From: Liolophura sinensis
Taxonomy: Eukaryota; Mollusca; Polyplacophora; Chitonida; Chitonidae
Reading direction: 5' to 3'
DNA: 64,000 nucleotides
Assembly (NCBI RefSeq): GCF_032854445.1
Contig: NC_088303.1
Span: 16,995,501 to 17,059,500 of the forward strand
In this document: piece by piece, positions 12,796 to 24,604 of the stretch
How the letters are laid out: each line of letters opens with the position of its first letter
Numbering within the stretch: the first letter of the stretch is position 1
Notes under the pieces: model-generated
Database searches by the model: none
What the model was told of the DNA's origin: nothing
The model's input: only the letters and a program-made list of their open reading frames with translations
Program-made: the position numbers and the translations under genes

Positions 12796-14923
12796 CTAGT
12801 CAGTGATGTGCAATACCTTGGATCTGTTCATTATCAGACAAATTGTGACGAGACCTATGACAAAGCCGATGGACGGCCACACCATGGCCATGGTCACAGC
12901 CAACGCATCCGGTAGCTCCAGGATAACCTCGTGGGTGGCTGTTGGGTTCACGTAACAGTCAAAACTAGACGACCCGGTGTGTCTCTTTGCGAACCATTCG
13001 ACGGACACTTCGTTCGTCTTCGGAGAGGGGTCGCAAGGCACGAGACTACACTGTGTAAAGAGAAAATAGGACAGAATAATGTTTTAATGAAGCACAATGC
13101 GTTTCACTTGGCAAGGATTTGAGCTTATCGTACAGTATAACATGGCGAAAACACGAGGGAGTGTAACGTCAAATTGAGAGCTCAATAACCACAAGAATTA
13201 GTAGAAAAGCTTGACTTGATAGAGTTAATCCACAAACGATGCGTTGCATCATACTTTTTGTGTTGCTGATTCCAAGATGGACTCCCAGTTTGTTGAAGTA
13301 TGGAACAATGGACAAAAACTAACAATTAAGGCCAGGGAGCCTGTTAACATATACGTAGCTATCGCAAGGCTACGCCAAGCGCATTTACCATGGTTATATG
13401 TTATTCTGGAAGTCAAAATTTGTGACTGCCTCGTGAACCAGTCCCCTTTACAGAACTTTAGCAACTGTAAGAAACGGACTCCCTAAACTGAAGTACACAC
13501 GAAAAGATAAATCAACTTTCGGTGTAATGAAGCGATTAAGGTAGCAATCAGTTAATTGAGGTGCAAAAATTCAGAAATGAAATCCATTCCTCATAGACAC
13601 ATGTAGCTAACAACACTACAGAACAACCGGTACCATTAGATACCCATTCAATGGAGCAGCTGAAACCCTATTTATTAACGCCAAGAACCCCGAAAAGCAG
13701 TCGTATCAATCCTGTTGTCTACCGTTATCAACCATTACAAGGATTAAACAATTCCTGGCAGTAATAAAGACACTACTTATCGAATCAATTATACCTGCAT
13801 CACTAATCACACTTCGATGTTCAAGACGTGAGACACTCAAAGTTTAGACTATATAGGCCCTTGACAAATGCGATCGCGTGTTCGAATCTAAGCCTCTCTG
13901 GTTTGACAGTGGCTTAATCACACATTCCAAGCCAGGTACGTTTGTCAGTCAGGTTGTTTCCTTCAATGAAGTTCATCATCATCATTTAAAAAAAAATACC
14001 CCTCCTCCGCCCCCCCAAAATACTAATCCACTAAATGAATACATCAACATATTGCAGACTTTATAGCTTTTGTCAAGCGTAGTGAACGTAGGGAACTGCA
14101 GACAGCGTAATTGGTCGAAAAAAACTTACTGTCTTGTGGTCTTTGATTGGCATCTTGAAGCTGAGTCATAATATATTTGACAACAATTCAGTAGTTTTAT
14201 AGTTGTCCGTAACACACTTTGTTTGTTTCAAGATGGCAGCGTTTCGGCTTTGCACTCTAGGTACGTCTGAGATACATGCATTTATGTTTAACGATAACTT
14301 ATGAACAAGCATGGTGTACACAGTATGGGTACTGATTTAATTCATTCATTTTGTTTCCTTGTGTTGTTCCGGTCTTATTAAACACTGTTCACTGCTTCTT
14401 TTTGCCTGAATTCATCCTAATTTCTCATTAGCGTTATGTACTTTCTTAGTTCTTTGATAGTTTGTGTTGAACGTTCGTCTGGAAATCGATCTTGCGACCA
14501 CTGGCCGATTATGGTTGACGGCAAGTATACAGAAGTCAAGATTTTCCAACTGTGTTACTGTGAAATACAATTGGTTGTCAAACTACGCGCTTGTAGTTAC
14601 GATATACTCACTGGTCTGTCATCATACAAGGCGTCGTAGTCCTTGAAGAGAATACTTTGACGTTCAGGACCTCCCAAAGGGAGATACTGCACGGTGATTT
14701 CCTTACACGGGAATACCGACCAGCAGGTAGCGGTCTTCGTGCTGCAGGAGCACTCCAGGTACCCATGCTCCTGCACGGTGATCCCCGTACACTTCACTTG
14801 CTCAAAGTCCCGCGTGTACTCGTAGGGATGAACAATGACCACGCCCAGGGCAATCAGCAAGACAACACATAGCACCGTGAACCCCACCGCCAAGCCCAGG
14901 AATATTTTCGCCTTTGTTCCCAT
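12796..14923 (-). CDS. BK channel beta-subunit-like protein, copy 1
   Basis: Two exons: 14923-14612 (ATG, donor GTGAGT) and 13050-12796 (stop TAG), joined in phase 0 to give 188 residues, the size of vertebrate KCNMB1. Family members are two-span membrane proteins that sit beside the Slo1 pore subunit and tune its Ca2+ and voltage response. Visible features are TM1 at about residues 8-31 (LGLAVGFTVLCVVLLIALGV), then HPY. The extracellular loop has CSC, the VFPCKEITVQY block (YPC-x-x-x-V in KCNMB), and C-x4-C at the start of exon 2. FDCYVNP and VILE follow, then TM2 with MVWPSIGFVIGLVTICLIM. The TYDCFYNP/KYGNT region is more diverged than in the other copies. A TATATAAAG motif 10 bp before the ATG is too close to be a normal TATA box. 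Family call firm; pairing with a channel is inference. Confidence 0.85.
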
Positions 14924-16590
14924 GGTCGACTTTATATAAGATGTATACTCCTATAGTAACAAGGTTCATATAGGGTTCCTGAAAAAGCTAGAATCATTCC
15001 AGAAACGACATAATCCAAGTAACCATCATAATATAAATGAGGAACAATATGAGCAAGATGGGTATTGACTGAATACTGGTTATTATATAGTGAGGCTGTA
15101 TGAACGGAAGATAACCGCAAATGCACCGGCTGTCGTCACATTCCAATATAGGAACACCTCTGTTTCTTGTCACATCTGTTTCCCTCTGAACGTGTTCTAA
15201 ATACCCAACGACAACAGCACATCTAACTATTAACATTTCTTATACACACACTTCATATCTTCGCTTTGTTGGTGTATTTTATACTAGGTTGGGCCTTAGC
15301 AGTGCCAGTGAATTGTGGATTGGATGGCCTTATTTAGTTTTAATAATTACAACAGTGCAATGTGTTACTGATACCTATTGTATAGTGACGAACACTTGGC
15401 AATCCTTAGACCGATATAATAAGATGTTGATATTACCCTTAACCCGATGTTAACCCTGTCATGTTGAACAAAATTGCCTTGTTGGATACAAGAACAGTGG
15501 TCATCAAAGTGAAAATATTTTTGATACATTTTACAAATATCATCGTGGCTTGCCTGGTTTCAGTCTAATTCATCCCTGTGATAAAAAAAAACTGGAACAC
15601 AAATGAAAGATGTTTTATCAATTGCAGGAGGGAAGGGAGTTAAGGGAGAGGTATTTTTTGCTTAATCAATCGACCAAAACCTCGCTTCGGTACAGCGGCT
15701 CGGCCTTAGAAAAACAACGTTTTGATTCCAGGTCACCAACTGCAATTTTAAGTCTGGAGATTTGAGAGCTACCTGACGAAGGGCGATGGTTTCCACTAGT
15801 CACTTTGGTTCCCTCTACTAATTAAACTCAAATTAAATTAGGTTACCAAAAAAACCCCTAATTTCAGGCACCCCGACCACGACGCTTGGCTAACGTGTTT
15901 GCTTTTCTTTTATTTACTCTGAAGATCTATACTTGTCTTATTCTGGTTTTCCGATTTATGAATTAAAATGTAAAACCCGATAATCAGGCAAAAAAAAAAC
16001 CCAAAAAAACCCACGACATTGCGTAATAATTTTCGAGCGTTAGATTCGCGATTCTGTTGTACTTAATCGGCTCTGATGTAAATTAGGTCATTCTAATCGA
16101 CGTCAGTGCTTTCGCTTGGTTAATCTGGAATTGGCCATTCATTAACTTAAACTGTCACATGATCTATTAAACGACATGTTACCTGTGTGTGCTGACTGGG
16201 CCGTCAATACCGACTCCGCTCTCATGTGGATTTTTCACTGGCAACCTACTCAAAGATCTCTTCAGGTGGAGCAACAACCCCATCGATTCTTTTATTCCGT
16301 GTCGATCTCAGTGTAGAGTCGACTGGCACCACCCATCAACAGCTCTGTGAGGTAATTGTGACGGCAATACTTCTGTTCTGGGAGAGGCCTTACAAGAGTC
16401 AACATTTATAGCTATACTGCTCCCATCACGTATATTTACATGGTACAGAAACTGATAGTATATGTGGAAAAGTACGGTCTCAGCGGATATCACAGTGAGT
16501 ATCCTTTACTGGGTTAGATGTCCTAATAATCATTATAAATTTTTCATTATGAATTGCATCAAGTGATGTTCTGTTGCTAGCTAAAACATT
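14924..16590. other. No gene seen
   Basis: AT-rich intergenic sequence between the divergent BK-beta-like copies 1 and 2. Only short, unconvincing open frames are present, with poly(A) and poly(T) runs near 15580 and 15990. Promoters of both neighbours could lie in the 14924-18414 interval, but no clear motif is visible. Confidence 0.5.
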
Positions 16591-16599
16591 TCTCGAAAG

Positions 16600-16779
16600 G
16601 TAGTACGTGGGAAGATCTGCCAGCAACTTGCGGATCGTCGTGGGTTTCCTCCGGGCTCTGCCCGGTTTCCTCCCATCATAATGCTGGCGGCCGTCGTATA
16701 AGTGAAATATTTTTGAGTACAGCGTAAAATACCAATGAAATAAACCAAAAAAAAATAAATAAATAAGTAAATAAATAAA
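16600..16779 (+). mobile_element. 5'-truncated family A SINE
   Basis: Family A body without the tRNA-like head, ending in AAATAAATAAGTAAATAAATAA. Flanked by the direct repeat ctcgaaag (ends at 16599 and 16788), a target duplication. Confidence 0.85.
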
Positions 16780-17542
16780 TCTCGAAAGATACGAAAGCAG
16801 CAAATCGTACATCATGGTTGATTGTTTTCTATGAGACCAAGTCATGAATCCTCCGGGACGGTTTGAGGCCGCGCGGTTACATTGACTGTCTTTCTATCAC
16901 TTGGACGAATTTGCATCGAATTCGCTGGAGATCACTTGTCATCTACCAGTATGATATGCGCATTGAGAAGGCATTGCGGGCGAAAATCTGTACGTGAGAG
17001 GTGGGAAAACACATCAGATAGTTGCCAAAGGCTTGAGTTTTACCCGGGGCGTCCTTGTTTCCTGTTTTCAAGAGACTGGCGATGTATAATAAATATTTTT
17101 GAGTATGGTGTTTATAAGTGCTTGATCAGTCAAATATTTATATAGTCAGTCAAACTATCAATCAATCCTAAATCATTACTCTTAACTGTTTATTGAATAA
17201 ATATGAAGAAACCAAGGTCATGCGTTTAAGTATTGATATTTACTGACGAACGTGATATGTGGGGAATAGCGATTTTCTCGCCACTTTCGTTCAATTTATC
17301 TGCATGAAACTGTCATTGTAACGTTTGTATCTGGATTTTAATCCATGAAGAAAAAAGACCATTATGGCTTTCTCAGTGACACATATAACATGGCTACTAA
17401 AAGCTGCATGGAGGTATGTTCCAAAACAAGTGATACCAAACAAGCGTTCGAGAACGCAGACACTAATGACCTTACATCTAATGTCTTAGAAAAATGTTAA
17501 AGGAAAAAATGTCTCTGAAGAAGGGTTCAAGAACCACGCTCA

Positions 17543-17775
17543 ATGCTTTGGCCGTCGCTGGTGTTTCTCGTGTGTGTTGTTGCCATGGTGATGATATAAT
17601 ATGCATTGACGGAACAACAAGTCGGAGACCAGGGCCCCGATTCACAAAGAGCACGTAACGCGAGGTTCACGTAACTACCATGACGACGCAATACCTGTAG
17701 TACTGGTCGCCATGGAAGTTACGTGCACGTAACGCTGCGTGCCCTATGTGAAACGGGCCAAGACTCTCGCCAGGT
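17543..17775 (+). pseudogene. BK-beta-like exon 2 fragment split by a foldback element
   Basis: Bases 17543-17632 match the TM2-coding end of BK-beta-like copy 2 (19418-19508), including atgctttggccgtcgct, gttgccatggtgat and ggagaccag. They carry many changes and no open frame. The match resumes at 17761 (agactctcgccag). Between them, 17633-17759 is an inserted element. No exon 1 partner is seen upstream, so this is a partial duplicate of copy 2, about 1.9 kb before the functional exon. Confidence 0.75.
17633..17759. mobile_element. 127-bp foldback (MITE-like) element
   Basis: The ends are imperfect inverted repeats (ggccccgattcacaaag against ggcccgtttcacatag). An inner inverted pair reads cacgtaactaccatgacgac against the complement of gtcgccatggaagttacgtg. 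It interrupts the copied exon 2 fragment exactly, which defines its borders. No clear target duplication longer than 2-4 bp can be read. Confidence 0.7.
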
Positions 17776-17839
17776 TCTGACCCGGAAAGCACATTATAGG
17801 TAACGACCTTCGTAGGGATGTCTTTCGACGCTTTGTTTC

Positions 17840-18135
17840 CACACAAACTTTCAAGAATTAATGATTCCGAACAAAGGTGCAAGAACACATGTCTCCAAAC
17901 AAACGTGCAAGAACAAATGTCTCCAAACAAACTTTCAAGAACAAATGTCTCCGAACAAACTTTCAAGAACAAATGTCTCCGAACAAACTTTCGAGAAGTA
18001 ATGTTTCCGAACAAACATTCAAGAACAAATGTCTCCAAACAAACGTTCAAGAACTATAATGCCTCCGAACAAACGTTCAAGAATGTCTTCTATTAAGCGT
18101 TCAGGAATTAATGTCTCTCAATCAACATTTAGGAA
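17840..18135 (+). repeat. 28-bp minisatellite
   Basis: About ten units of the type aaatgtctccgaacaaactt followed by tcaagaac, decaying at both ends. It lies just upstream of BK-beta-like copy 2. Open frames seen here are repeat artefacts. Confidence 0.9.
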
Positions 18136-18414
18136 CTCATCTCTCCAAAAAAAAAGGGTCATACAGAATTCGTTATTAAAAAAAAATGTGCCTAACAGCA
18201 AAACGGGTGAGTTTGTTTTTAGTAAGGAATAATTCAATCTACCAATAACAGTAATATTAACGCAAGAGAGAAATAGGCGTCATACCATTTACAATGGAAC
18301 GATGTACTTTACTGCATGCTATTCCTGTGATTCGTTTTCAGATAGCCTTCCTGTCGTTCAACGAATCAACCGAACCTTAATCTCTGCGGAACGCAGGAGG
18401 TTCTCCCCGTCGAC

Positions 18415-19524
18415 ATGGCACGCCATAGTAAAGGTCGCATGACCCCAAAGAAGCTGGCCTCTTTTGTGTTGCTAATATTAATGATCATCTGTGCCATTGT
18501 TATGATTTACTACGGGTTGATCGTGGTCAAGCCTTACACCTTCACTGCAGATTGGATCTTGTCTCAGTGTAGTCCCGTGACGGTCTCATTCAACGGTAGA
18601 CTGGACTGTATTTGCACCATGGGTACTGACAGTGGTTCCGGAACCTGCGTGTCGGAGTACCCGTGCGCAGAGATCACAGTTCGCTATCGCACTGACGGCA
18701 GTCAGATAGACCAAAAGGCCAAGATGCTCAAGTCTTTCTCGGCTAATCACAGGAATGTGCAGGTATACAAATATTAGGCCTATTTTCATAACTTCAAAAA
18801 CGATTGCTCAGCCACCATAATTAGAGCAGTAAATCAGGTTACATAGATTAACAGGGGATATCTTAGTACTTCCATACGGGTCTCTATTTCCGCTTGCCTT
18901 CCAGTATTGTTTAGCTTACATGTATTAGACTTTCATGCCGCATTCTAATTTATATGCCGGTAAGGTACGTTGTTGTAATGTTGGACTTAAAACTCGCCCG
19001 CATTGTGCTTTGTGTGGTATTCACGAGATTAACGTTTCTGTCATGCCATTTTCTTTTGAACACAATTTGTTTATTTTATGGCTGAAACACTTGCTCACGA
19101 TGCTCGTATATACCACATCGCTTCATGTTCAAAATGAATATGACAATGGTATAGGGTATAATGGTTAGCTTACGTATTCTCTCATCATGCATGTATTTAG
19201 CGCACACCTTACGTATTCTTATGTGGTTGTTTTGTATTTTTCCAGTGTGTTCTCAAGGCCTGTGAAGAAGATCCTCTCCAGAATAACAAAACGATCTATG
19301 AATTCGTGCAGAAGTACGGCAACACGGCCTCCAAGGCCTCCTATCCTTGCTTCTACAATCCCGACAACCTCAACGAAGTCATCCTCGAGAAAACGCCACG
19401 AAGTGACGTCATCGTGGTCATGCTTTGGCCGTCGCTAGGGTTCCTCGTGTGTCTTGTTGCCATGGTGATAATACAGTGTGCATTGACGGATCAACAAGTC
19501 GGAGACCAGACTCTCGCCAGTTAG
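18415..19524 (+). CDS. BK channel beta-subunit-like protein, copy 2
   Basis: Exons 18415-18762 (donor gtatac) and 19246-19524 (stop TAG), phase-0 intron, 208 residues. TM1 is at about residues 17-38 (LASFVLLILMIICAIVMIYY), followed by GLIVVKPY. The loop has cysteines in CSPV, CIC and C-x6-C within SEYPCAEITVRY, the block equivalent to the KCNMB YPC motif. Exon 2 opens with CVLKAC (the C-x4-C pair that precedes the last loop in KCNMB) and continues KYGNT, YPCFYNP and EVILEKT. TM2 is VVMLWPSLGFLVCLVAMVII. One N-glycosylation sequon (NKT) lies in exon 2. The upstream fragment at 17543 is a copy of its exon 2 and shows local duplication. The ATG at 18415 was chosen because it gives a short basic N-terminus before TM1, as in the family. 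Confidence 0.88.
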
Positions 19525-20059
19525 CGACGCTTTGTGTTTTTTTAGCGGAATGATGTCCTATGTAATTGCGGACGGGATTTCCGGCAAACGTGATTTAACA
19601 TCCATGGCGATTATATAAGAAACTCTGTCGTCGATAAATATTCAGGGACATGTCACATGACATGGCTGAACCTTGAAAGCAACAAAGGATGTATCAGCAG
19701 CATCGGTATAACAACTTTGTTATACTAAGTGATAAGCATACTTCTTACAGCCCAGCGCATGCCTGAATGTGTGTCTTTTGTATTTTGTCAACTGGTGAAC
19801 TTTGTAGGTAAATAATGCTGAATAGTCGACAATTTTTCTTATAATTAATGTAAGTACATAAAAAGCTTTAGACCACAATCTTCATAATTTTATTGATTGG
19901 TATTTATCGCTGTGCGCAGGACTGTTTTCCTTCATATGGCAAAGTTTATGCTGTGGGAAACAAAACTCCTGTCTTAATGTCGCAGCCTAATCAAAGGGGG
20001 CAGTCTTAGAGACTAGCTAGGACCTCATTGATCATCATACTTGTCATATGGGCCATCGA

Positions 20060-20560
20060 GGTCCCACATGATACATTGTCCAGATGAATGGACTGTTACG
20101 CAATAAATAGATTACTATGTGATGAATAGACTGTTTCTTGATGAATAGACTGTTACATACACGAGATGAATAGACTGTTGTATGATGAATTTGAAATCGA
20201 GGTCCCACATGATTGTCCAGATGAATAGATTGCTACGTGATGAATAGATTGATGCGGTGTGAGTTCAAGTCCATCCCACGCTGGCTTCCTCTCCAGGAAG
20301 GTCTTGCAGCAACCTGTGGAAGGTCGTGGATTTCCCCCGGGTTCTTCCCGGTTTCCTCCCACCATAATGCTGGCCGCCGTCGTATAAGTGAAATATTCTT
20401 GAGGATGGCGTAAAACACCAATCAAAAAATAAATAAATAAATGAATATATTGTTACGTGATGAATAGACTGTTACATGATGAATAGACTGTTACATGCAA
20501 GTGATGAATTGACTGCTACTTTGAATGAATGGATGATGAATGGACTGTTGTCGGATCAAT
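20060..20560 (+). repeat. ~20-bp minisatellite interrupted by a SINE
   Basis: Imperfect units of 'gatgaatagactgttacatg' type from about 20060 to 20254 and again from 20444 to about 20560. A family A SINE separates the halves. Confidence 0.85.
20255..20443 (+). mobile_element. Family A SINE inside the ~20-bp array
   Basis: Starts within the B box (gtgagttcaagtcca) and ends AAAAAATAAATAAATAAATG. It lacks the A-box half of the head, so it is slightly 5' truncated. Confidence 0.82.
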
Positions 20561-20901
20561 AGACTGTGCAATTAAACACCGGAGAAGACTCAAACGATTG
20601 TACCGATCCAGTCTACGAAGGTAATCAGATTTGGTTGGAAATGCAAATGAATAAATATGTTTACGACAGAGAAACACCACATAATGTAAATTAAGTAATG
20701 GTACGTGACACTGCAATAAAGTGGAAAATGGTATAAATACTAACATCCAGAAACAGTCTTTTCGCTGTACAGTTTTGTGGACAACAATTTAATAAACGTA
20801 TAGTTTCAGTGGCAGCAATCTGCGGATGGTTATGGGCTTCCTCTGGGCTCTATCCGGTTTTCTCCCACCATAATGCTGGTGGCCGTCGTATAAGGAAATA
20901 G

Positions 20902-21513
20902 CCTTATTTATTTATTTATTTGATTGGTGTTTTACGCCGTACTCAAGAATATTTCACTTAAACGACGGCGGCCAGCATTATGGTGGGTGGAAACCGGGCA
21001 CAGCCCGGGGGAAACTCACGGCCATCCGCAGGTTGCTGGAAGACCTTCCCACTTACGGTCTGGACCGGTAGATCCAGGATCAATCCTTGATCGAGTCACA
21101 CCTAAGACTTTAAAAGAGGAAGTTGTAACTTCCTCGCTTGGCGTTCAGCATGAAGGGGATAGTGCAACGACTGGTTGACCCGTATCAGTATAATGGCTCG
21201 GGCGGGACGGCTTACTTGCCTTCGGTAAGTCGTCTCAGTGAAGCAGCACTAGATAAAAGAGCGGTGGAAATCCGTCCTGCTACATGGAGGCACATTACAC
21301 GTACATGCACCCTAATGATTCCTTCGTCGTCATATGACTGAAAAATTGTTGAGTACGACGTTAAACCCCAAGCACTCACTCCCACTCACTCCCACTTACG
21401 GCCGGAGAGGAAGCCAGCATGAGCTGGACTTGGCATGAGCGGCCGCATTGGTGAGAGACTACTGGGTCATTACGCTGCGCTAGCGCGCTAACCGACTGAG
21501 CCACGGAGGCCCC
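20902..21513 (-). mobile_element. Middle family A SINE of the nest (full length, inverted)
   Basis: Reverse-oriented family A copy running from an AT-rich tail (ttatttatttatttgattgg) to a complete tRNA-like head (ctgagccacggaggcccc). It is itself split by a family B SINE at 21059-21390, with cccacttacgg duplicated at 21048-21058 and 21391-21401. Confidence 0.85.
21059..21390 (+). mobile_element. Inner family B SINE of the nest
   Basis: Family B copy lacking the first bases of the tRNA-like head (begins tctggaccggtagatccagg region) and ending in ccaagcactcactcccactc. The 11-bp target duplication cccacttacgg flanks it. It is the youngest of the three insertions. Confidence 0.85.
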
Positions 21514-22192
21514 GAAATAGTCTTAAGTAAGGCGTAAAACACCAACCAAATAAATAAATAAATCCATATCTCTGGTGGATACGGAACCACGGAAGTGACA
21601 AAATTTTAAAATTCTTAGTTTTTTATCCATCGGATAACAGAGAATAAAAAAAATACTATGCTTTCTTAGTAGCCTATATGGTGAGGAAAAAACCGGGCTT
21701 AACATGGGACTACTGATATTGAATACTCATACTATAGATCAAAGGACACAGTTAACACATGTAGAATCTTCCAAACCGAGAACTTACGCAGTCTATGCTC
21801 TCACGGTGACATTTGTCCACATCTGGTCAACATTAAATGCACTTGTGGGAAATTATCTAACACCTGTAAATCGGACTTGTGTGAAGAGGATACGTACATG
21901 TACATGTAAAGCTTATCTGAAATGACCCGCTTTAATACTATATTTACATTTGGCTTGATTACTAGAGGCTATAGGCCTACATTGGTTGTCAACACTAACC
22001 ACGTTATCGATATGTAGAGAATGACGGTGTGTAGAGTTTCATATCCGGGGCAATGTTGTAAACCTGAATCTATATACAGTGATCTTAATTCATTAATCTT
22101 TGAAGAGCAGTGATCATGTGCACTTTACCTGCATTTTCGAAAGGCAGTGCCCGTGTCCTATAGTTTGCAAGTGACAGGTATGGTACAGTGAG

Positions 22193-24046
22193 ATGGCTAA
22201 AGCTCCTACAATGAAGCGGTTTTGCTCTCGCATTGTGTTGGGATTTCTGTGTTTCATCGGATTCGCCTTACTCGTCGTTTTCGGCGTGGTCTTCGCGAGG
22301 CCCTATATCCACACCTCTCACTTTACCCTAGCCGAGTGCCGTGCCGTGAACGTGATTGACCACGGTAAGAAGACATGTCTTTGTACACGTACGACTGAGA
22401 ATGAACACGTCAAAAGACAATGTAGATCGGAATATCCATGTAGAGAGATCACCGTGACTTTCAAGGCTAAGGACAATGCGCCATATCACAAGAGCAGGCT
22501 GTTTTCACACTATAACTCTGAGTTTCGCACAGCACTGGTGAGTATTACATGTTATTAGGAAGGTGGATATTCCGGTTTATGTCGATATTTCTCGAAAATA
22601 CGATTCCATAAATGTGAATAAATATGTCATGGTAATCGTCAAAAAGCACTAATATCATGCAGGCGTTTTCCATGACATGCACGTGAGCCTAGTTGGGATG
22701 CATTTCGAAATGTGCGTGCAAACGAGTTTCCATATACCTTTAAGTCCAGCGTTGAGTCACACCTACGCTTGGCGTCCAGCATGAAGGGGATAGTGCAACG
22801 ACTGGTTGAACCGTATCAGTATAATGGCTCGGACGGAGCGGCTTACTTGCCTTCGGTAAGTCGTCTCAGTGAAGCAGCACTAGATAAAAGAGCCGTGGAA
22901 ATCCGTTTTGCATCAAGGAGGTACATTACATACACCCTAAGGATTCCTTCGTCGTCATATGACTGAAAAATTGTTGAGCACGACACTGAACCCCAATAAC
23001 TCTCTCACTCCATATATCTTACGGATAACATCACGAATAAAATCTGTCCATATATATCTTTTGGTGTAACGGAAAAGCTGTTTATCTAATACGAATATCG
23101 AATAGCACTGATACTTTACCTGGAAGGGTAGAAAAAGTTCTATTGGTAAGATCGCCACCTCTTCGAGGCTATATATAGCTGACAGATAGTTAAACCCTAC
23201 AGTGATACTTTTGTGACACTTAGCACAAATTAGTGCATTGCTTTTTCGTGACACTGTTTAGCTGACCTTCAGTTTTACAGTTCTGTGTATGACTGTGTAT
23301 GCGGATTACCACAATAATATTTGTTCAATATTAGCAATGAGCACAAAAAAGTCCTTCAAAATTTCCAACACCAGATAGCCAGCGCCTGCGCATTCACTTC
23401 ACATACACGGCGGACTTCCGTGGCCAATGCCCAGTGCTATAAAATGACCCAGAAGCTTCTCGCTGTGAGTTCAAATCCAGCTCACGCTGACTTCCTACCA
23501 CCATAATACTGGTCGACGTTGTATAAAGAAGTAGACCATATTCTTGAGCTCGGTGTAGCTGTGAATATCTCTGCCTTTGCTTACACCCCGGCAATGTAAG
23601 AGATATTCACAGCTAAGCTCGGTGTAAAACAACAATCAAATAAATAAACAAATTATATCAACCACCTGTAGTTGCGATATTTGTCGTTGATATAGGCCTA
23701 GTGCTTTTGGTATTCATGTAAAGAGTTTCTGTTTCAGTGTTCAGCATTCACTTGTTACGAAAGCCGGGTTCGAAACCAGGAAACAATAGATGATTTTGTC
23801 CGGAAGTACGGCAATACGCATGACACTTCGAGCACCTATGACTGCTATTACAACCCCAGTGATCTGGATCAGATTGTTCTCGCCATTCCCGCCCCTCTCA
23901 CTGTGATTCTCACCATGACCATACCCGGTGCACTCGTACTTATTACTGGTACTATTCTCTGCCTTCTCCATTTTTGTCCTAGAGTCAAGAGAAGAGACAC
24001 TGCTGTGGGAGTTGACGTACATGAGCTTGGAAATTTGACTAAATGA
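22193..24046 (+). CDS. BK channel beta-subunit-like protein, copy 3
   Basis: Exons 22193-22537 (donor GTGAGT) and 23738-24046 (stop TGA), phase-0 intron, 217 residues. TM1 is at about residues 14-36 (IVLGFLCFIGFALLVVFGVV), followed by ARPY and, eleven residues on, the first loop cysteine. The loop continues CLC, C and SEYPCREITVTF. Exon 2 opens CSAFTC, then RKYGNT, TYDCYYNP and DQIVL. TM2 is LTVILTMTIPGALVLITGTI with a Pro-Gly in place of the usual Trp-Pro-Ser, the main departure from the other copies. A 33-residue basic and acidic cytoplasmic tail follows. Its intron holds a family B and a decayed family A SINE plus a small foldback insertion. Neighbouring copy 2 has the same orientation. 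Confidence 0.87.
22742..23005 (+). mobile_element. Family B SINE fragment in the intron of copy 3
   Basis: Matches the family B body from 'gagtcacacctacgcttggc' through 'cttcgtcgtcatatgactga' to a degenerate tail (ccccaataactctctcactc). The tRNA-like head and a short internal piece are missing. Confidence 0.82.
23400..23645 (+). mobile_element. Decayed family A SINE carrying a foldback insertion
   Basis: tRNA-like head (ggcggacttccgtggccaat; B box gagttcaaatccagc), an internally deleted body and a tail ending AATCAAATAAATAAAC. The element is interrupted near its 3' end by a 58-bp foldback insertion. Confidence 0.8.
23558..23615. mobile_element. 58-bp foldback insertion with 11-bp target duplication
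   Basis: The arms agctgtgaatatctct (23557-23572) and agagatattcacagct (23599-23614) are perfect complements, with a smaller inner pair cttaca/tgtaag. The SINE sequence agctcggtgta is present on both sides (23547-23557 and 23616-23626), so it was duplicated at insertion. Confidence 0.8.
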
Positions 24047-24371
24047 ATACATGCATGCATATACAAATACGATCCTATGTCCATGCAGTGAGAGCGGTTA
24101 CCAAGGACGGAAAGTAATATACGTCGTTATCCATGATGATAGCGACTGTTATAGTAGCCACTTAACTGTCAAAATTACTTACTTCAAACAATTTATGCTT
24201 GGAAAGATTTGAAATTGGCTTGTTATCACGAAGAGAAGCGTCATCAAAAGACAATAGAAGAGTGTCATAACAATATTGTGATATTATTTATGCGGCAATA
24301 TATTTTATACTTTTACGTTTTAATATAATATTTTGTAACGTTCTGTTTCATTATACATTACTTATAATTTG

Positions 24372-24567
24372 TGGTGTCACGCTGGCTTTCTTCTCGTTGT
24401 ATATAGAAGGAAGGGTGTGTCATCTCCTGCAGATGGTATTGGGTCTCCCCCGGGCTCTGTCCGGTTTCCTCTCACAACAATGCTGTCCGCCGTCGTACAA
24501 GTGAAATATCCTTGAGTACGGCGTAAAACACCAATCAAGCAAATAAATAAATAAATAAATAAATACA

Positions 24568-24602
<35 letters not shown>

Positions 24603-24604
24603 AT
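24372..24604 (+). mobile_element. Family A SINE with long AAAT tail
   Basis: Family A body (gggtctcccccgggctctgt, gtacggcgtaaaacaccaat) followed by about fifteen AAAT units. The 5' head is diverged. Confidence 0.82.

Larger units (their letters stand above)
20806..21563 (+). mobile_element. Outer family A SINE of a three-level nest
   Basis: The outer copy comprises 20806-20901 (agcaatctgcggatgg … gtataaggaaatag) and 21514-21563 (tcttaagtaaggcgtaaaac … aataaata). It was split by insertion of a second family A SINE. The 7-bp duplication gaaatag at 20895-20901 and 21514-21520 marks the break. Confidence 0.8.

Noticed and set aside
14924-14945. TATATAAAG on the minus strand upstream of BK-beta-like copy 1 as a promoter
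   Set aside because: It lies only about 10 bp before the ATG, too close for a TATA box with a normal 5' UTR.
21138-21341. Open frame MAFSMKGIVQRLVDPYQYNG…
   Set aside because: It is the body of the family B SINE and recurs at 4010 (minus), 22712, 41626 and 60069 (minus).
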